DNA of 64,000 nt. It comes from Brevipalpus yothersi. Lineage: Eukaryota; Arthropoda; Arachnida; Trombidiformes; Tenuipalpidae. Under the pieces are notes generated by a model that had not been told where the DNA came from, did not search any database, and worked only from the letters and a program-made list of their open reading frames with translations. Numbering within the stretch: the first letter of the stretch is position 1; every line of letters starts with the position of its first letter. This document shows, piece by piece, positions 48,529 through 59,115 of this stretch. The translations under genes and the position numbers were made by a program. The DNA is taken from contig QZCP01000035.1 in assembly GCA_003956705.1 (NCBI GenBank), forward strand, positions 62,001 to 126,000, in the 5' to 3' direction.

Positions 48529-49480
48529 ATGTCTTGTAGAATTGATAAAGTAAGTGTTTCCAAGTGTATTTCTCTATGATTGATTGATGATAGCCATAAT
48601 AACCTCTTTATTCTTATTCTTCCTTCACTTCTTCAATCAGCTGGAATATTCAAAATTGGATCAAGCATTGAGTAGATCCTTTCATGACAATCTGGAGCAA
48701 TCATTAAAGCCACTCACATCATATTTCAAATTTCTTGATATTGTGAAAGCGGAAATACGATTTGTAACTAATTGTTTCATTTTTTGGAATACAATTGGAA
48801 CTAATAGTGCATCAATTGGACAAGAATTATATAATTTACAATATTATGGTTGTAAAGATGAGGGATCAAAGATCACCCGACGTCAAGCATCTATATTATG
48901 TATTTTCACAATTTGTCTACCATATTTGAAAGAGCGTTTCTTTAGGTCAAAAGTCTTCCGAAACAAATTTGTCTACGAATTGGAGGAGTTATTCAAGGTG
49001 CTTGAATTTGCTAATTTTTTGGTTTTCTTACACAAAGGTTCCTATCCCAACTTGATAAGTCGTGCCTTGACATTAGGTTGTGATCTATCTCCTGGAAAGA
49101 AACGTATGCAAGTTGATGTCAGCCTCATCAATCGTAATATGTTGTGGAGTATCATGTCAGAAATATTATCAAGTTTGCTTCAGTTGTCTGATCATCGGAA
49201 AGTTCGGGCAATCCTTCGTCGGAGCATTACATCTGGACTTTTCTCAAAACAACCAACTCATCAATCGTCTCGTGAAGAAAAAGATTACCAAATATGTGCA
49301 ATTTGTGAAGACTGGCCATGCAATCCATACCATATCGGATGTAGACATGTTTTTTGTTATTTTTGTATTCAAAAAGATTATTTAAAAGGTGGTTGTGAGG
49401 AATACTCTTGTCCTGTTTGTTCACATAAAGTAGACGGATCATCACAAATCAAGCAACTCTTCATGACTTGGAATGGTTGA
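48529..49480 (+). CDS. PEX2: Peroxisome biogenesis factor 2 (RING E3 ligase)
   Basis: A seven-codon first exon 48529-48549 and a main exon 48641-49480 encode 286 aa. PEX2 is a peroxisomal membrane ubiquitin ligase that, with PEX10 and PEX12, ubiquitylates the receptor PEX5 during matrix-protein import. The N-terminal part matches the Pex N-domain (KLDQALSRSF; FLVFLHKG; RNMLWSIMSEIL). The RING is CAICEDWPCNPYHIGCRHVF then CYFCIQ and CPVCSHKV, with all eight zinc ligands in place. The stop codon lies inside the last 20 bp of the antisense membrane gene A, so the two coding regions overlap tail to tail. The 3' end of this gene has a near-identical inverted copy at 61338-61522. Confidence 0.95.
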
Positions 49481-50260
49481 ATGAAAAGCTTCGCACTCTC
49501 CAATCCTCTCCAACCCAACTCTCAACATATGGCACATCAGGAGGGCTGCTCGCACTGTCAATCTGGTCAGGAGTGAAATTAATTTGGCTTCCTACCGCTT
49601 CATAATGGTGTTCTTGTTGCATCCGGTGTTTTTTAAATTTTTTGTAACCAAGGAAAACATTCAAGACCACACTTATCAACAGGACCAAGAGAAGCAAAGC
49701 TATGAATATATGAGCATTCCTTGAGAAAAAATGAGATGTAATTATTTTTTTTGCCAATGATTCACATCGATTCCCTTGTTTTTCCGTGACTTTTCCTCTA
49801 AGTTGAGTCTTTGGTTCTATGTCATCAGGAAAAATTATCTTTCCCGTCAAAGGGCTGAGACATTTCACTTTCTCAATTATACAGCTTTCTTCACTCAATA
49901 AACTTGCAATATTCCTGTGATCATGATGACTATAAATGATAATTGGTGTTACCTAGGCAATGAAAAATTAAATCGAATCAAATGAACCCATCAACAAATC
50001 ATTTTGATGAACTTACTCGACAGTTGTGAGTCACATTAAACTCTATCTCCACCTTCGAAAACTGTGAGCAGCGGTATTTCTCAACAAGATCGATGTTCTC
50101 AACCGTAATGGGGGCCATATCCGTAGAAGTAACAAAAATTAAGAAAAAAAAGAATTCCACCATTGTAATGCCTTCAACTAGAGAGGATGACATTCAATGA
50201 AAAGGAGTCAGAGAGCAAATGACACCTTTTGATCAAACTTGATTAGACTAGAACTTTTAT
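49303..50260. repeat. Copy A of an inverted segmental duplication
   Basis: Matches 60590-61522 in reverse orientation. It covers the RING-encoding end of PEX2, membrane gene A with its intron, and part of the short reading frame upstream. By eye the PEX2 part shows only about 7 differences over about 190 bp. The membrane-gene part is much more diverged, but the same 36-base block surrounds its start codon. Borders are approximate. Confidence 0.88.
49461..50193 (-). CDS. Single-pass membrane protein A, unrecognised family (paralogue of protein B)
   Basis: Two exons, 50193-50017 and 49952-49461, encode 222 aa. A signal peptide starts at the internal Met (MVEFFFFLIFVTSTDMA), so translation may begin at 50163 instead. 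The ectodomain of roughly 115 residues has spaced cysteines (KYRCSQF, VTHNC, ESCIIEKVKC, NRCESLAK) and NxS/T sites. One transmembrane helix follows (FIALLLLVLLISVVLNVFLGY), with a basic stop-transfer (KKFKKHRM) and a cytoplasmic tail of about 60 residues ending NHSKS. Topology suggests a type I surface protein. The paralogue at 60665-61376 shares exon structure, intron phase and motifs (NIDLVEK, VTHNC, PPDVP). Its last 20 coding bases overlap the end of PEX2. No domain was recognised. Confidence 0.78.
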
Positions 50261-50402
50261 CGCATACATATGACACATTGAAAGTGACCTCGAGATGTTG
50301 TCCACCGGTTTGGCCTCCAGTTGCCGATCTTATTAGCCATGCGCACTCATTTCTTTCACAAAAAGCGTTGGGAAAACTTTTCGCTCTTTTCATTCTTTTC
50401 AA
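50208..50402 (-). CDS. Short reading frame upstream of membrane gene A
   Basis: 64 codons ending 14 bases before the ATG of gene A. It includes ECAWLIRSATGGQTGGQ, VTFNVSYVCDKSSS and KVSFAL. A related, shorter frame sits in the same place before gene B (60544-60654). VTFNVSYVCDKSS also resembles EFNVTHNCRVSS in exon 1 of gene A, so it may be a decayed duplicate of that exon, an upstream ORF, or a last exon of something else. There is no signal peptide. Confidence 0.35.
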   Translation of the reverse strand: MKRMKRAKSFPNAFCERNECAWLIRSATGGQTGGQHLEVTFNVSYVCDKSSSLIKFDQKVSFAL

Positions 50403-50639
50403 CTTGTGAAAATTGGGTAAAATTTCTACAAATTAATCCGATCTTGTTTAATTTTATTTTTTTCACATATATTTTAATTTAAATATAGTTCCTTAGAAAA
50501 GATCTGAGTAACTCCGTTGAATAACAGTGCTTAGATAATTGCCAGTTTCGATTTGTGATCATAAAGAGTGATCTTTTGAATCTTTTTTTTGTTTCACCAA
50601 AACCATAGGAATAATTTTCCTTCCACACTAGAAATTCAA

Positions 50640-52070
50640 ATGGGTTGTGCAGTCAGCTCAGAGAACAAGGCTGCAGCCGAAAGGAGCCGCAAGATTGATC
50701 AAGATCTTCGCAATGAAATGGCTCGTCAAGCAAAAGAAGTAAAATTGCTCTTGTTAGGTAAGTGGAGATCTGCCGGTTTGCCTCTGGTATTGACCATAGG
50801 TCAAGGATAGGTTTCAGCATTATTAAAACCTATTGCCTCTGTGTCACTCTCCTACTGCAAATTGGAGTTATCGAAGGAATTATAGTCTCGGAAAAGTGCA
50901 CCCAAAAATGCAGATTAATCATCTTTCCGTTGTGTTGAGAATTTTTCGACTTTGCAATTGCTAATCAATCGTAATTTTTATCACTATCCAGGAGCTGGTG
51001 AATCTGGCAAAAGCACTATCGTGAAACAAATGAAAATAATCCATGAACAAGGATATACAAAAGAAGAGTGCATTCAATACAAGTCCGTAGTTCATTCCAA
51101 CACGATACAAAGTTTATCAGCCATTCTTCGTGCCATGAGAATGTTGAAAATCGATTTTAATGACCCAGCCAGAGAGAATGATGCCTTCAAATTTCTCAGC
51201 CTGATAGGAGCTCAAGGAATGGATGGCAATATCACTCCTGAACTTGGTCTAATCATGAAGCGATTATGGCATGATCAAGGAGTGCAGCGGTGTTTTGTGA
51301 GATCTCGGGAATATCAACTAAATGACTCAGCTCAATAGTAAGTTTTTTAGCTCGATCAACAAGGAACAATTTTGACCATTATCTATATATCCACCAGTTA
51401 CCTTAATTCACTGGACAGAATGTCACAGCTTGGCTATATTCCATCGCAACAAGATGTTCTTAGAACTCGAGTCAAGACTACGGGCATCGTAGAGACACAG
51501 TTCACCTTTAAAGGACTCCGATTCAAGATGGTCGATGTCGGTGGTCAACGGAGTGAGCGGAAAAAATGGATTCACTGTTTTGAGGGTGTAACAGCGATCA
51601 TATTTTGCGTATCTTTAGCTGGATACGATCTGATGCTAGCTGAAGACGAAGGAGTTGTAAGTTTACGATCTATAATCAAGATGATTTCATGAAATTTACG
51701 AATTTTCTCTGTTTTGCCGATTCAGAATCGCATGAAAGAAAGTATGGAATTATTTGATCAAATATGTAACAACAAATGGTTTGTGGACACATCGATCATA
51801 CTTTTTTTGAACAAGAAAGATCTTTTCGAAGAGAAGATCAAAAAGTCTCCCCTGACAGTTTGTTTCCCAGATTATAGAGGTAGTAATACGTACGAGGAAG
51901 CTGCTGCTTTCATCCAAATGAAATTTGAAAATCTCAACAAACGGAAAGATTCAAAAGAAATTTACACACACTTCACTTGTGCCACCGACACCACCAATAT
52001 TCAATTCGTTTTCGATGCTGTAACCGATGTGATTATTCGGAATAATCTGAGAGACTGTGGTCTCTTCTGA
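50640..52070 (+). CDS. Galphai: Heterotrimeric G protein alpha subunit, Gi class
   Basis: Four exons, 50640-50757, 50992-51337, 51398-51656 and 51726-52070, encode 355 aa. It couples GPCRs to inhibition of adenylyl cyclase. MGC at the N-terminus gives the myristoylation glycine and palmitoylation cysteine. P-loop GAGESGKSTIVKQMK, switch I RVKTTGIVETQF, switch II DVGGQRSERKKWIHCFE, NKKD and TCATDT guanine-recognition motifs are all present. The C-terminus RDCGLF carries the cysteine that is the Gi/o pertussis-toxin site. The helical-domain segment GAQGMDGNITPELG differs from the vertebrate sequence. All residues needed for nucleotide binding are intact. Confidence 0.98.
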
Positions 52071-52327
52071 TCTCTGAAAGATGCCCTCAAAACATCACCT
52101 GTGATCTTTCCCTATCCTTCTGTTCATTTCTTTTTGTGAGGCCAAACAAAGTTTCGACAACGAGAAAAACTCACTCCCTTTCATTATTCTGATGAAATAA
52201 TTGAGTTTGAATTCATCTCGTATATTTAAAATGGAATATTATACTTCTTCAGAAAACACGATGAGATTGATGAAAAAGATGAAAAATCGACATAATAATA
52301 ATAAGATAACGATAAGTAATAGGAAAA

Positions 52328-54039
52328 TCAACGCTTACAAGATCGCCCCTTTTTGTAACCATTCTCTATGCAAGACGAACATGATGATGAACAAGATCTT
52401 CTCCTTTTTTCGGTGGATATACTCTCTTGACCGGAATCTTCATTTTCACTATCAGATTCGGAGCAGGAAGAACCTGAACTTGAGCTACTAGAATCACTCG
52501 AGCTGTCTGAGGCTATCCCGCTATGCTGAGATACATCGGTATGATCCGCAACTCCAACCAGCTCTGGGCGCTCCTCTCCAAGAGCCTTATACCACTTGGT
52601 TGAAAGCTTGGGTCGACCTCTGACTGTTTTGTGCCAAACAATTGGAAAATTTGTCAAACTACAAAAATTTTGCGTAACAGCTACAGTATTGGAAAGATTC
52701 AGTACAACGTGCCACCATCCACCAGGAACGAAGACAGTTTCACCAGGAGCTTGCAGAATTTCTAGGGGCTTGAATTGTTCTGGCCAATTGGATGATTGAG
52801 TACGTGGGTAAATTATGTTAAACCATGTTATAGCTTCATCTGTTTGTTTGCCTCCTTCTTGCGGTTGAACTTTGATCATATCTTTGGGAGTAGTGGTGGG
52901 GAAGAGACACCATCGTTTATAACCATGGACAAGCGCATTCCAAGCACTCGTGCCGAGAGGGTCGATGTGAATTCCCGTACCAGATCTTGGAGGACCCATT
53001 ACGAACCAGCGATAGGGCGGCCTTCTGCTTTCTCCAGCATATTTAAAAAGATCATCACTAAAATAGACAGGAATTTCATAATCTTCCAGTAGACGTCCTT
53101 TGCGTGGATGCTGTGGAAGAAAAGGAAGCTCCAGTCAAGGATTGAAGACATAATGCGTACGAATTTATCATCGTAGTGAATCATGCTGTTCGCAATAGTT
53201 GTAAAAGTTCAATTTTGACTCACCTCTCCGAAGCTACTATCAAATATATAAAGAGGGCTATCATCGTTATTATTAAACATGTAATGAACAAAATATTTCA
53301 TTTTCAATTTGACGCTATATCCTTCGTTATCTTCACCACATTTAAACTTTTGATTGCGGTACTTTTTAGCTAGTCGCTACAAGAATGGAGAAGAATGGAG
53401 AGTTAATTATTATACTAGAATGATGTTCGATGTTGGGGGAACCTCAAACTTACGTTCGGCATCCACTTGGTGGTTGCTCTCCAATTTTTTGTAACACCAC
53501 GAATAACAACAGGTTTATACACCTTTTCATACCTTTCAATGAACACTTCTGGAGATATTTCGCTGACTTCGATTCGTTCGACATTATCCTGAACGGTGGA
53601 CAAACTTAAACTGAACTTATCACTGTCAGCATATGAGTTTTGATGCCACTGTTCAAAATTGTTTTCACTTAACTCTGGGGAAGAAAAGAAGAGATACAAA
53701 AATGGTTAGCAGTGAAAGAATGAAACGCTAAAACGCACCAAGTCACGAAACAATCGAAACTCGCCAAACCATCCAATGGTCATGAATCTATCTATGAGAT
53801 CCAATGTCTCTCAATCAGAAAAATTCATTCGAATCATGATGGCCAGGAGCCGCGAAAAGTCTCACTCAAAAAATGTAAACAATTGACATAAACACATACG
53901 CATACTTACCCGGTCTCGCTTTTTGTCTTGCTTCGTCAATCTTTTTCTGGGCTCGACGATCAAATTTAATTTTCTCATTGATAATATCACTATGTACATC
54001 ATTTCCAGTGTCACTTTCAATGATATTATCTTGAGCCAT
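52328..54039 (-). CDS. JMJD6: JmjC-domain hydroxylase JMJD6
   Basis: Four exons, 54039-53910, 53674-53454, 53376-53224 and 53110-52328, encode 428 aa. JMJD6 is a nuclear Fe(II)/2-oxoglutarate-dependent lysyl hydroxylase acting on splicing factors and histones. Nearly the whole core is recognisable: KYRNQKFKCGEDNEGYSVK, SPLYIFDSSFGE, FVMGPPRSGTGIHIDPLG with iron ligands His216 and Asp218, then the third ligand in VPGGWWHVVLNL, and WHKTVRGRPKLSTKWY. The C-terminal tail has the typical poly-Ser region (GIASDSSSDSSSSSSG) followed by Ser/Cys/Arg-rich sequence. The N-terminus is Lys/Arg-rich (KFDRRAQKKIDEARQKAR). It lies head to head with the TRIC gene. Confidence 0.97.
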
Positions 54040-54740
54040 TCACAAAAAGAAAAACAATTAGCACCTAATCAAGACCCTAATCAAGAAAACATAAAAAAAC
54101 ACACGCACACGGCAAGAGAGGTGTTGGGAAAAAGTGAAAAATGAAAACAGCCGCTTTTAAAGAGATTTCATTTGTGTGTGTGTGTGTGTGTGTGTGTTGC
54201 TATTGCTGTTGCCCGGCAAACTGCCTTTCAGCATCATGTTTTGTGTTGAAAAGTGGTAAAAAAATTCGAACAATTTTGATCATCATGATGAACATGTGAA
54301 ATGTTCGATCGCCACTCTTGAATCATATACGTTTCATTGTTTTTTCCAGAAACTGTATTTCGATCACTGTGGAGGATTATTTGATTGATTCTGTGTGTGA
54401 ACAGATGTGATTGTGAAGTGTTTTCTAAACATCACAGCAAGTTGCATCCAGAGAATCCAGAAGCATATACACACAACCACTTTAACATCTCTTTCTTTTT
54501 TGGTTTATCTAAAAATAAACTGTAATGTCTCCGTTTCTTTGATCGCCATCTTTCTCCACAACACACATATATTATTGAGAAATACTTAAATACTTAATAA
54601 TTTGAAGCACTTGAAGTAACTGGGATTCTTCATCACCGAACATTGTTGGTGTATTATATATTCGACGGTTCTGAAATCGTTCGAAATTATTGGTGTTGCG
54701 TTGAGTGTTCCGTTTGAGCTAGTTCTATCAATTTACAGCC
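54040..54740. other. Divergent promoter region JMJD6-TRIC with (TG)n at 54172-54197
   Basis: 701 bp between outward-facing start codons. It contains a TG dinucleotide repeat of about 13 units. Confidence 0.6.
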
Positions 54741-55852
54741 ATGGATCCGGACGTATTCCTCGAATTGGCTAACACTGTTAGTAAAATGAAAATGTTCCCA
54801 TATTTTGAGATGGCCCATGCAATTATCAGTTGCATCTACATAAGGGATGATTTAGCCACTGGAAGTCATCAATTTTCCCGTAAACATCCCTTCTCATGCT
54901 GGGTATCATCAATGATCAATATATTTGCTGGAGGACTTTTGTCAAATTTTCTTCTCGGTGAGCCGATTATCGATGTTTTCAAGAATCACAATCAAGTGAT
55001 GCTCGCTTCTGCTGTATGGTATTTGATCTTCTATTCACCTTTCGATATTATCTATAAGATTTGCAAATTTGCGCCAATCAAAATAGTTATATCTGCCATG
55101 AAAGAGGTAATAAGGTGTAAAAAAATTCACGATGGTGTTGTGAGTGCATCAAAAATATACCCTAACAGCTATCTTATCATGACCATAATTGGAACGGTGA
55201 AAGGTTTGTATAAATTATCTCCACTTTTTTTCGAATTTCTTGTGAATTTATCGACTTATAAATTCTCTTCTTATTCGTAGGAAATGGTTCTGGATTCATG
55301 AAAATAATCGAAAGGTTGATGAGAGGAATTTGGACTCCTAATGCATTTGAACTTTTGACACCAACTTTGTAAGTAGAAAATAATTCTCTAATTCTGCACG
55401 AAATATTGATTATTGTGACTTCATTATTGATGAGAATATCCTTTTTCTCTCCTTTCTTTTCAGTCCAACAAAAGCTGCCATTGGTGCATCGATCATTTTT
55501 ATTGTGGACAAAAAAACCGATTGGATATCAGTACCTCACTCTATTGTTTATTTGGGAGTGGTTTCTTTCTTTCTCTACTTTAAGATATCTTCTCTATTGA
55601 TTAATCTCCACGATCCATTCATACCTTTCGAAAATTTGTTCTGTCAACTTTTCATGGGAGGTGTATGGGACGCTTTTGCACACATAATAAGCAAGAGTGG
55701 TAAGGAATTGAAACCGTTGTGATGTGATTCTCACGAGCTCAGATTCTTATTCATTGATCATCTGTTTTCTCAAATTTACAGCGAAAAAGAAAGAAGAGAA
55801 TAACCCTAAAGTGGATATCCCGAGGAGAGAAGACAAAACTAGAAAAGACTGA
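54741..55852 (+). CDS. TMEM38: Trimeric intracellular cation channel (TRIC / TMEM38)
   Basis: Four exons, 54741-55203, 55281-55368, 55464-55699 and 55782-55852, encode 285 aa. TRIC channels sit in the ER membrane and carry K+ counter-current during Ca2+ release. Several hydrophobic helices are visible. Family motifs: WVSSMINIFAGGLLSNFLLG, WYLIFYSPFDIIYK, KEVIRCKKIHDGV with its basic pore-lining KEV-R segment, GNGSGFMKIIERLMRG, and PTKAAIGASIIF. The C-terminus is a highly charged cytoplasmic tail (KKKEENNPK then RREDKTRKD), as in other members. Whether it corresponds to type A or B cannot be said; invertebrates generally have one gene. Confidence 0.93.
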
Positions 55853-56231
55853 TGCTCGTGACCTATCGGACGGAGTTGTCGCTTCCTTTTTTCTCAGAAT
55901 GACTTTCCCTTAAGAATTTCTGGAGAACATTTAGTACACTTCTCTATTACTGCTTCGCTCATTTTTCGAAACCCTTAAACTAGAAACTCCAGCTAATCAT
56001 ATTGAACAATCAAGCTATTGTGCTAGCCTCCTCTTTGAGAATACTCTTGACTTCAGGCCACAAAGGCAAAGAACAACATTCTACTTAAATCAGATTCAGC
56101 CCTACTCGAACAAGAGTTCAAATCAAGAAACTATGAGCAGTATCAAATTAGGTTGAGTCTGAAAAGAGTGGTTTAATATATTTCTTGTGGTGAAACTTTG
56201 ATTTCAATGTTTCCGATCGAAGGACATCTTT
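55853..56231. other. Convergent gap TRIC-C15orf61
   Basis: Holds the 3' ends of both genes. No strong AATAAA and no gene recognised. Confidence 0.4.
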
Positions 56232-56891
56232 TCAATACGAGGAGCTTTTATCCTCTTTGTACAGAAAATAGATGCTGACCCATCCTTTACTTGTTTCGAC
56301 CCTCTCGGTATGACGAATGAGAAATATTGCTGCGAGACCATAAGCAGCACATGGAATCCCTGTAAAATGAGCAAATAAAGACGATCAAAATAAATCGAAG
56401 AATAGATTCATCTACTGTATAATTATTGATAGACAGAACATCGTCATCAGTTTGTAAAGGTTTCAAACAGATAACAATGTAACCAATAGGCGGTCAAAGT
56501 ATTCCTACTAGTAGAAGAGCTACTCTTTGGGCCAAAGTGTTAAATCCGAGAGATAAGTTTACAAACCTAAATTGATAACCTTTATTGTCGCAAAGAACTT
56601 GTTCTCGATACTCAAATCAGATTTTTCTCTCTTAGTACAATGATACTTGATGAAGGGGTAACATCCTGTTCGTAAGATTTGATAATTGTGTCCATCAACA
56701 TCCCAATTAAAGGAAGAATAGCCAAAATGATCACTATGTATCGAAGAGTATCGAACAAAGAATGAAGTCCATTTGGGATAGTTACAGGATCTTAGATATG
56801 AGTTGAGCAATTCTGAGGCAGTAGGACGACTTTCTAATTGTGATGGACGAAATAATCGTTTTATTTTGGTGATTGGACCAAATCGAGCCAT
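56232..56891 (-). CDS. C15orf61: Homologue of human C15orf61 (DUF-type, uncharacterised)
   Basis: Two exons, 56891-56567 and 56359-56232, encode 150 aa (human about 157). Matches to the vertebrate protein run through most of the length: ASELLNSYLRSCNYPKWTSF, then HFGYSSFNWDVDGHNYQILR, TGCYPFIKYHCTK, NKFFATIKVINLGIP and VSIYFLYKED at the C-terminus. A short basic N-terminus (KIKRLFRPSQ) and one hydrophobic helix (CAAYGLAAIFLI) suggest a membrane-linked, possibly mitochondrial protein; function is not established. The chosen ATG lies 67 bp after the SYS1 stop codon on the same strand. The frame stays open further upstream, overlapping the SYS1 end. Confidence 0.9.
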
Positions 56892-56958
56892 TTGACTTTG
56901 TAAACAAGTACATATATTTTCGGTAGCTCGAAAAAGTTGATGCTTGGAGTGATAGAAC

Positions 56959-57487
56959 TCATACCTCGGCACCGGATAGAAGAGGGATGTCTGTTATTTC
57001 TGTTCTCATACAAAGAATTTCACCAACAACACACATTAGTGACGCACTGACTATCACTAAAATCCACCATGAAAATGCACTTGGAAAGTAACCATTAAAC
57101 ATCCATGAAGCGATTAAATGAATCACATAACAAGTAATAGAAAAATCTAGACAAGATTTGGCTCTACCAACAAAATACCAAATATAAACAGCACTGTGGA
57201 GAAAGAAAATGAATATATAATATGAAGAATTATTATAATTTCAAACTCTCAACTTACCCGAGAGTAGCATTGATGATAAAACACAATACAATCAAAACAT
57301 TGTGGAAAGATTTGATTGAGTACACATGATATGAAAAAATGTGTGCAAAAGAAGGTGGATCAGCAGTGGCAAAGTCAATGAAAGCTACCAGTAAACCAAA
57401 TGAACTGTAAAAAAGGGCTTGAAGGGTAATAATTTGGGCAAAAATAAGGATTGGATCCCACTTGGATGCACGAAATTTGCCCGACAT
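56959..57487 (-). CDS. SYS1: Golgi membrane trafficking protein SYS1
   Basis: Two exons, 57487-57258 and 57193-56959, encode 154 aa (human 156). SYS1 is a four-helix Golgi membrane protein that recruits the acetylated GTPase ARFRP1/Arl3 and so acts in trans-Golgi tethering. It begins MSGKFRASKWDPILIFAQI and continues with FVGRAKSCLDF, PSAFSWWILV and GEILCMRTEITDIPL, which are the most conserved parts of the family. Four hydrophobic segments are evident. The final GAG GTA TGA also resembles a donor site, leaving a possible alternative splice into the following frame. Confidence 0.95.
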
Positions 57488-58382
57488 TGGATGGACAAAA
57501 AATAGAAAAACACTTCAAACAAACAAGTCACACACACACAATCTACCAAAACAACAATCACCAACTGAAATTACACCTCGTAAGTGTTGTCAATCAGATT
57601 GTTGTCACCACTCCCACAGTAACCACCATCAAATGTATGAATGTTTGAATAGTTCCTTTGACAAAATCAACCACAATCATGACTACAATTGAATCAAATT
57701 AAATTAATAACAATGTGATTTGATTTAAGTCTCAAAAGATCGCCAATATTGGCATGAGCAATCCTGTCCTCTGTCGGTGTTGTGAATGTTGCTCTTTTCT
57801 CAAGAAACTTGCTCGCAATAGTAGCTCATTTAATACAGAGAGAGAGGAAGAAAAATATTACAGTATTTGATTCTGAGGAAAAGGGTAATCTTGGGGATTA
57901 GTGTATGTGAATTGTTAATTAAACTGTGTTTGTGTGTTGTGTTTGGTTGTTGTTTGATTAATTTTCACCGGTCATGGAGGACCGAAAAAGTGGTACTTTG
58001 GAAAGTTTATCTGTAAAAAGTAAATTATATTGCCTTGATTGTAAATAGGTTCGAAAGATAATTGCTGCGTTTCGAACTGAACTGTAAGTATAATGACATG
58101 CTTTTGTTTTTATTTATTTTTTTTTCTTGCATTTTCTCATCGGTTATATCACTAATGAGATGATAATATTCACACATCTGTGGTATTAGAATCTCAGCTT
58201 GTTAACGCTGAACAGTTTATGTGCAACGTAGTTTCATGTCAGCTATACAAGTTCGTTAAGATTCATTGCTAATCTGGATTCCATATTCTACTCTATTACA
58301 TATAACACATCTTATTTTTTCACACTCATTTGCTTTTGTTTTTCTTTCTACCCCCTTTACTCTCCAAAAAATTAGGTACTAG
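57488..58382. other. Divergent promoter and 5' leader region, SYS1-PKI
   Basis: Contains a short upstream reading frame at 57974-58048 (24 codons, starts MEDRKSGTLESLS) and a good donor CTGTAAGTA at 58083 that fits an intron ending before 58376 (TTAG), just ahead of the PKI start codon. These suggest a spliced 5' leader. Inference only. Confidence 0.4.
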
Positions 58383-58601
58383 ATGCAATCTGAGTCATCC
58401 ACTTCGAACCATCAACCCCAGCCTTCAACGTCCACCGGTGGTAATGAAGATAATACGAAAGTCAGCTTAGATGATTTTGTGCAATCAGGACGAACTGGTA
58501 GAAGAAATGCAGTTCCGGATATACTCAATGATAAATCTGCACAAGTATCGACTGCTGATCTTCCTGCTGAAATGGAAAAGTTGGCTTGTTCGAGCAATTG
58601 A
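58383..58601 (+). CDS. PKI: cAMP-dependent protein kinase inhibitor (PKI)
   Basis: A single coding exon of 72 aa. PKI binds free PKA catalytic subunit as a pseudosubstrate and promotes its nuclear export. The inhibitory core FVQSGRTGRRNAVPDIL carries the Arg-Arg-Asn-Ala pseudosubstrate where Ala replaces the phosphorylated Ser, with the upstream aromatic residue (DDF) and the Arg of SGRTG in place. Downstream, LPAEMEKLACS corresponds to the Leu-rich export region (human LALKLAGLDI) but is weaker in hydrophobic spacing. The N-terminus is Ser/Gln/Pro-rich and longer than in the human protein. The start is the first ATG after a probable 3' splice site. Confidence 0.92.
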   Translation: MQSESSTSNHQPQPSTSTGGNEDNTKVSLDDFVQSGRTGRRNAVPDILNDKSAQVSTADLPAEMEKLACSSN

Positions 58602-59115
58602 CCTTGGATGATGATTGAAATGAAAGAAAAAGAGAAAGAGAGGGCTGGATGGATGGCAACTGTCATTGTTGTACATGTCTTGACAATAGTCTGACTATGT
58701 AAATCAAATTGTCATCATGATTCCATGTAATCTTGTTACTTACAGTCATAGCCATAGCCATCGCTGTAGCTGGTGATCCTCTTGTTTGTGTTTCTATCTT
58801 TTTCTCTCTCTCTCTCTCTTTTTCCACCTTATTGTTCCACTCTGCACTTAACAATACTCGAGTCACTATAGAAACACATCCATTCATACACATACACATC
58901 ACACCGAACTATGGTCAAAAAAGTGACTGACTCTCCTGTTTGCCGAGAGGATCACCGGCTCAATCATTCAAACTGTCTTTCTAAACTTAATGAACCTGTC
59001 TGTTTTTTGTGATTTGTTCAATAACAACAGTTTTCAGAAGCAATTTCATTGATAGATGTTGATTTATTCACTCTAAGAATACGGATCGACCGCGCTGACC
59101 AATTATGAATATTCC
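58602..59115. other. Intergenic region PKI to unrecognised gene
   Basis: Mostly 3' UTR-like AT-rich sequence with a short CT tract at 58803-58820. No gene supported. Confidence 0.45.

Noticed and set aside
50208..50402. Upstream frame as first exon of membrane gene A
   Set aside because: The only plausible 48-bp intron joins out of frame with gene A, and the same holds for the 44-bp version at gene B.
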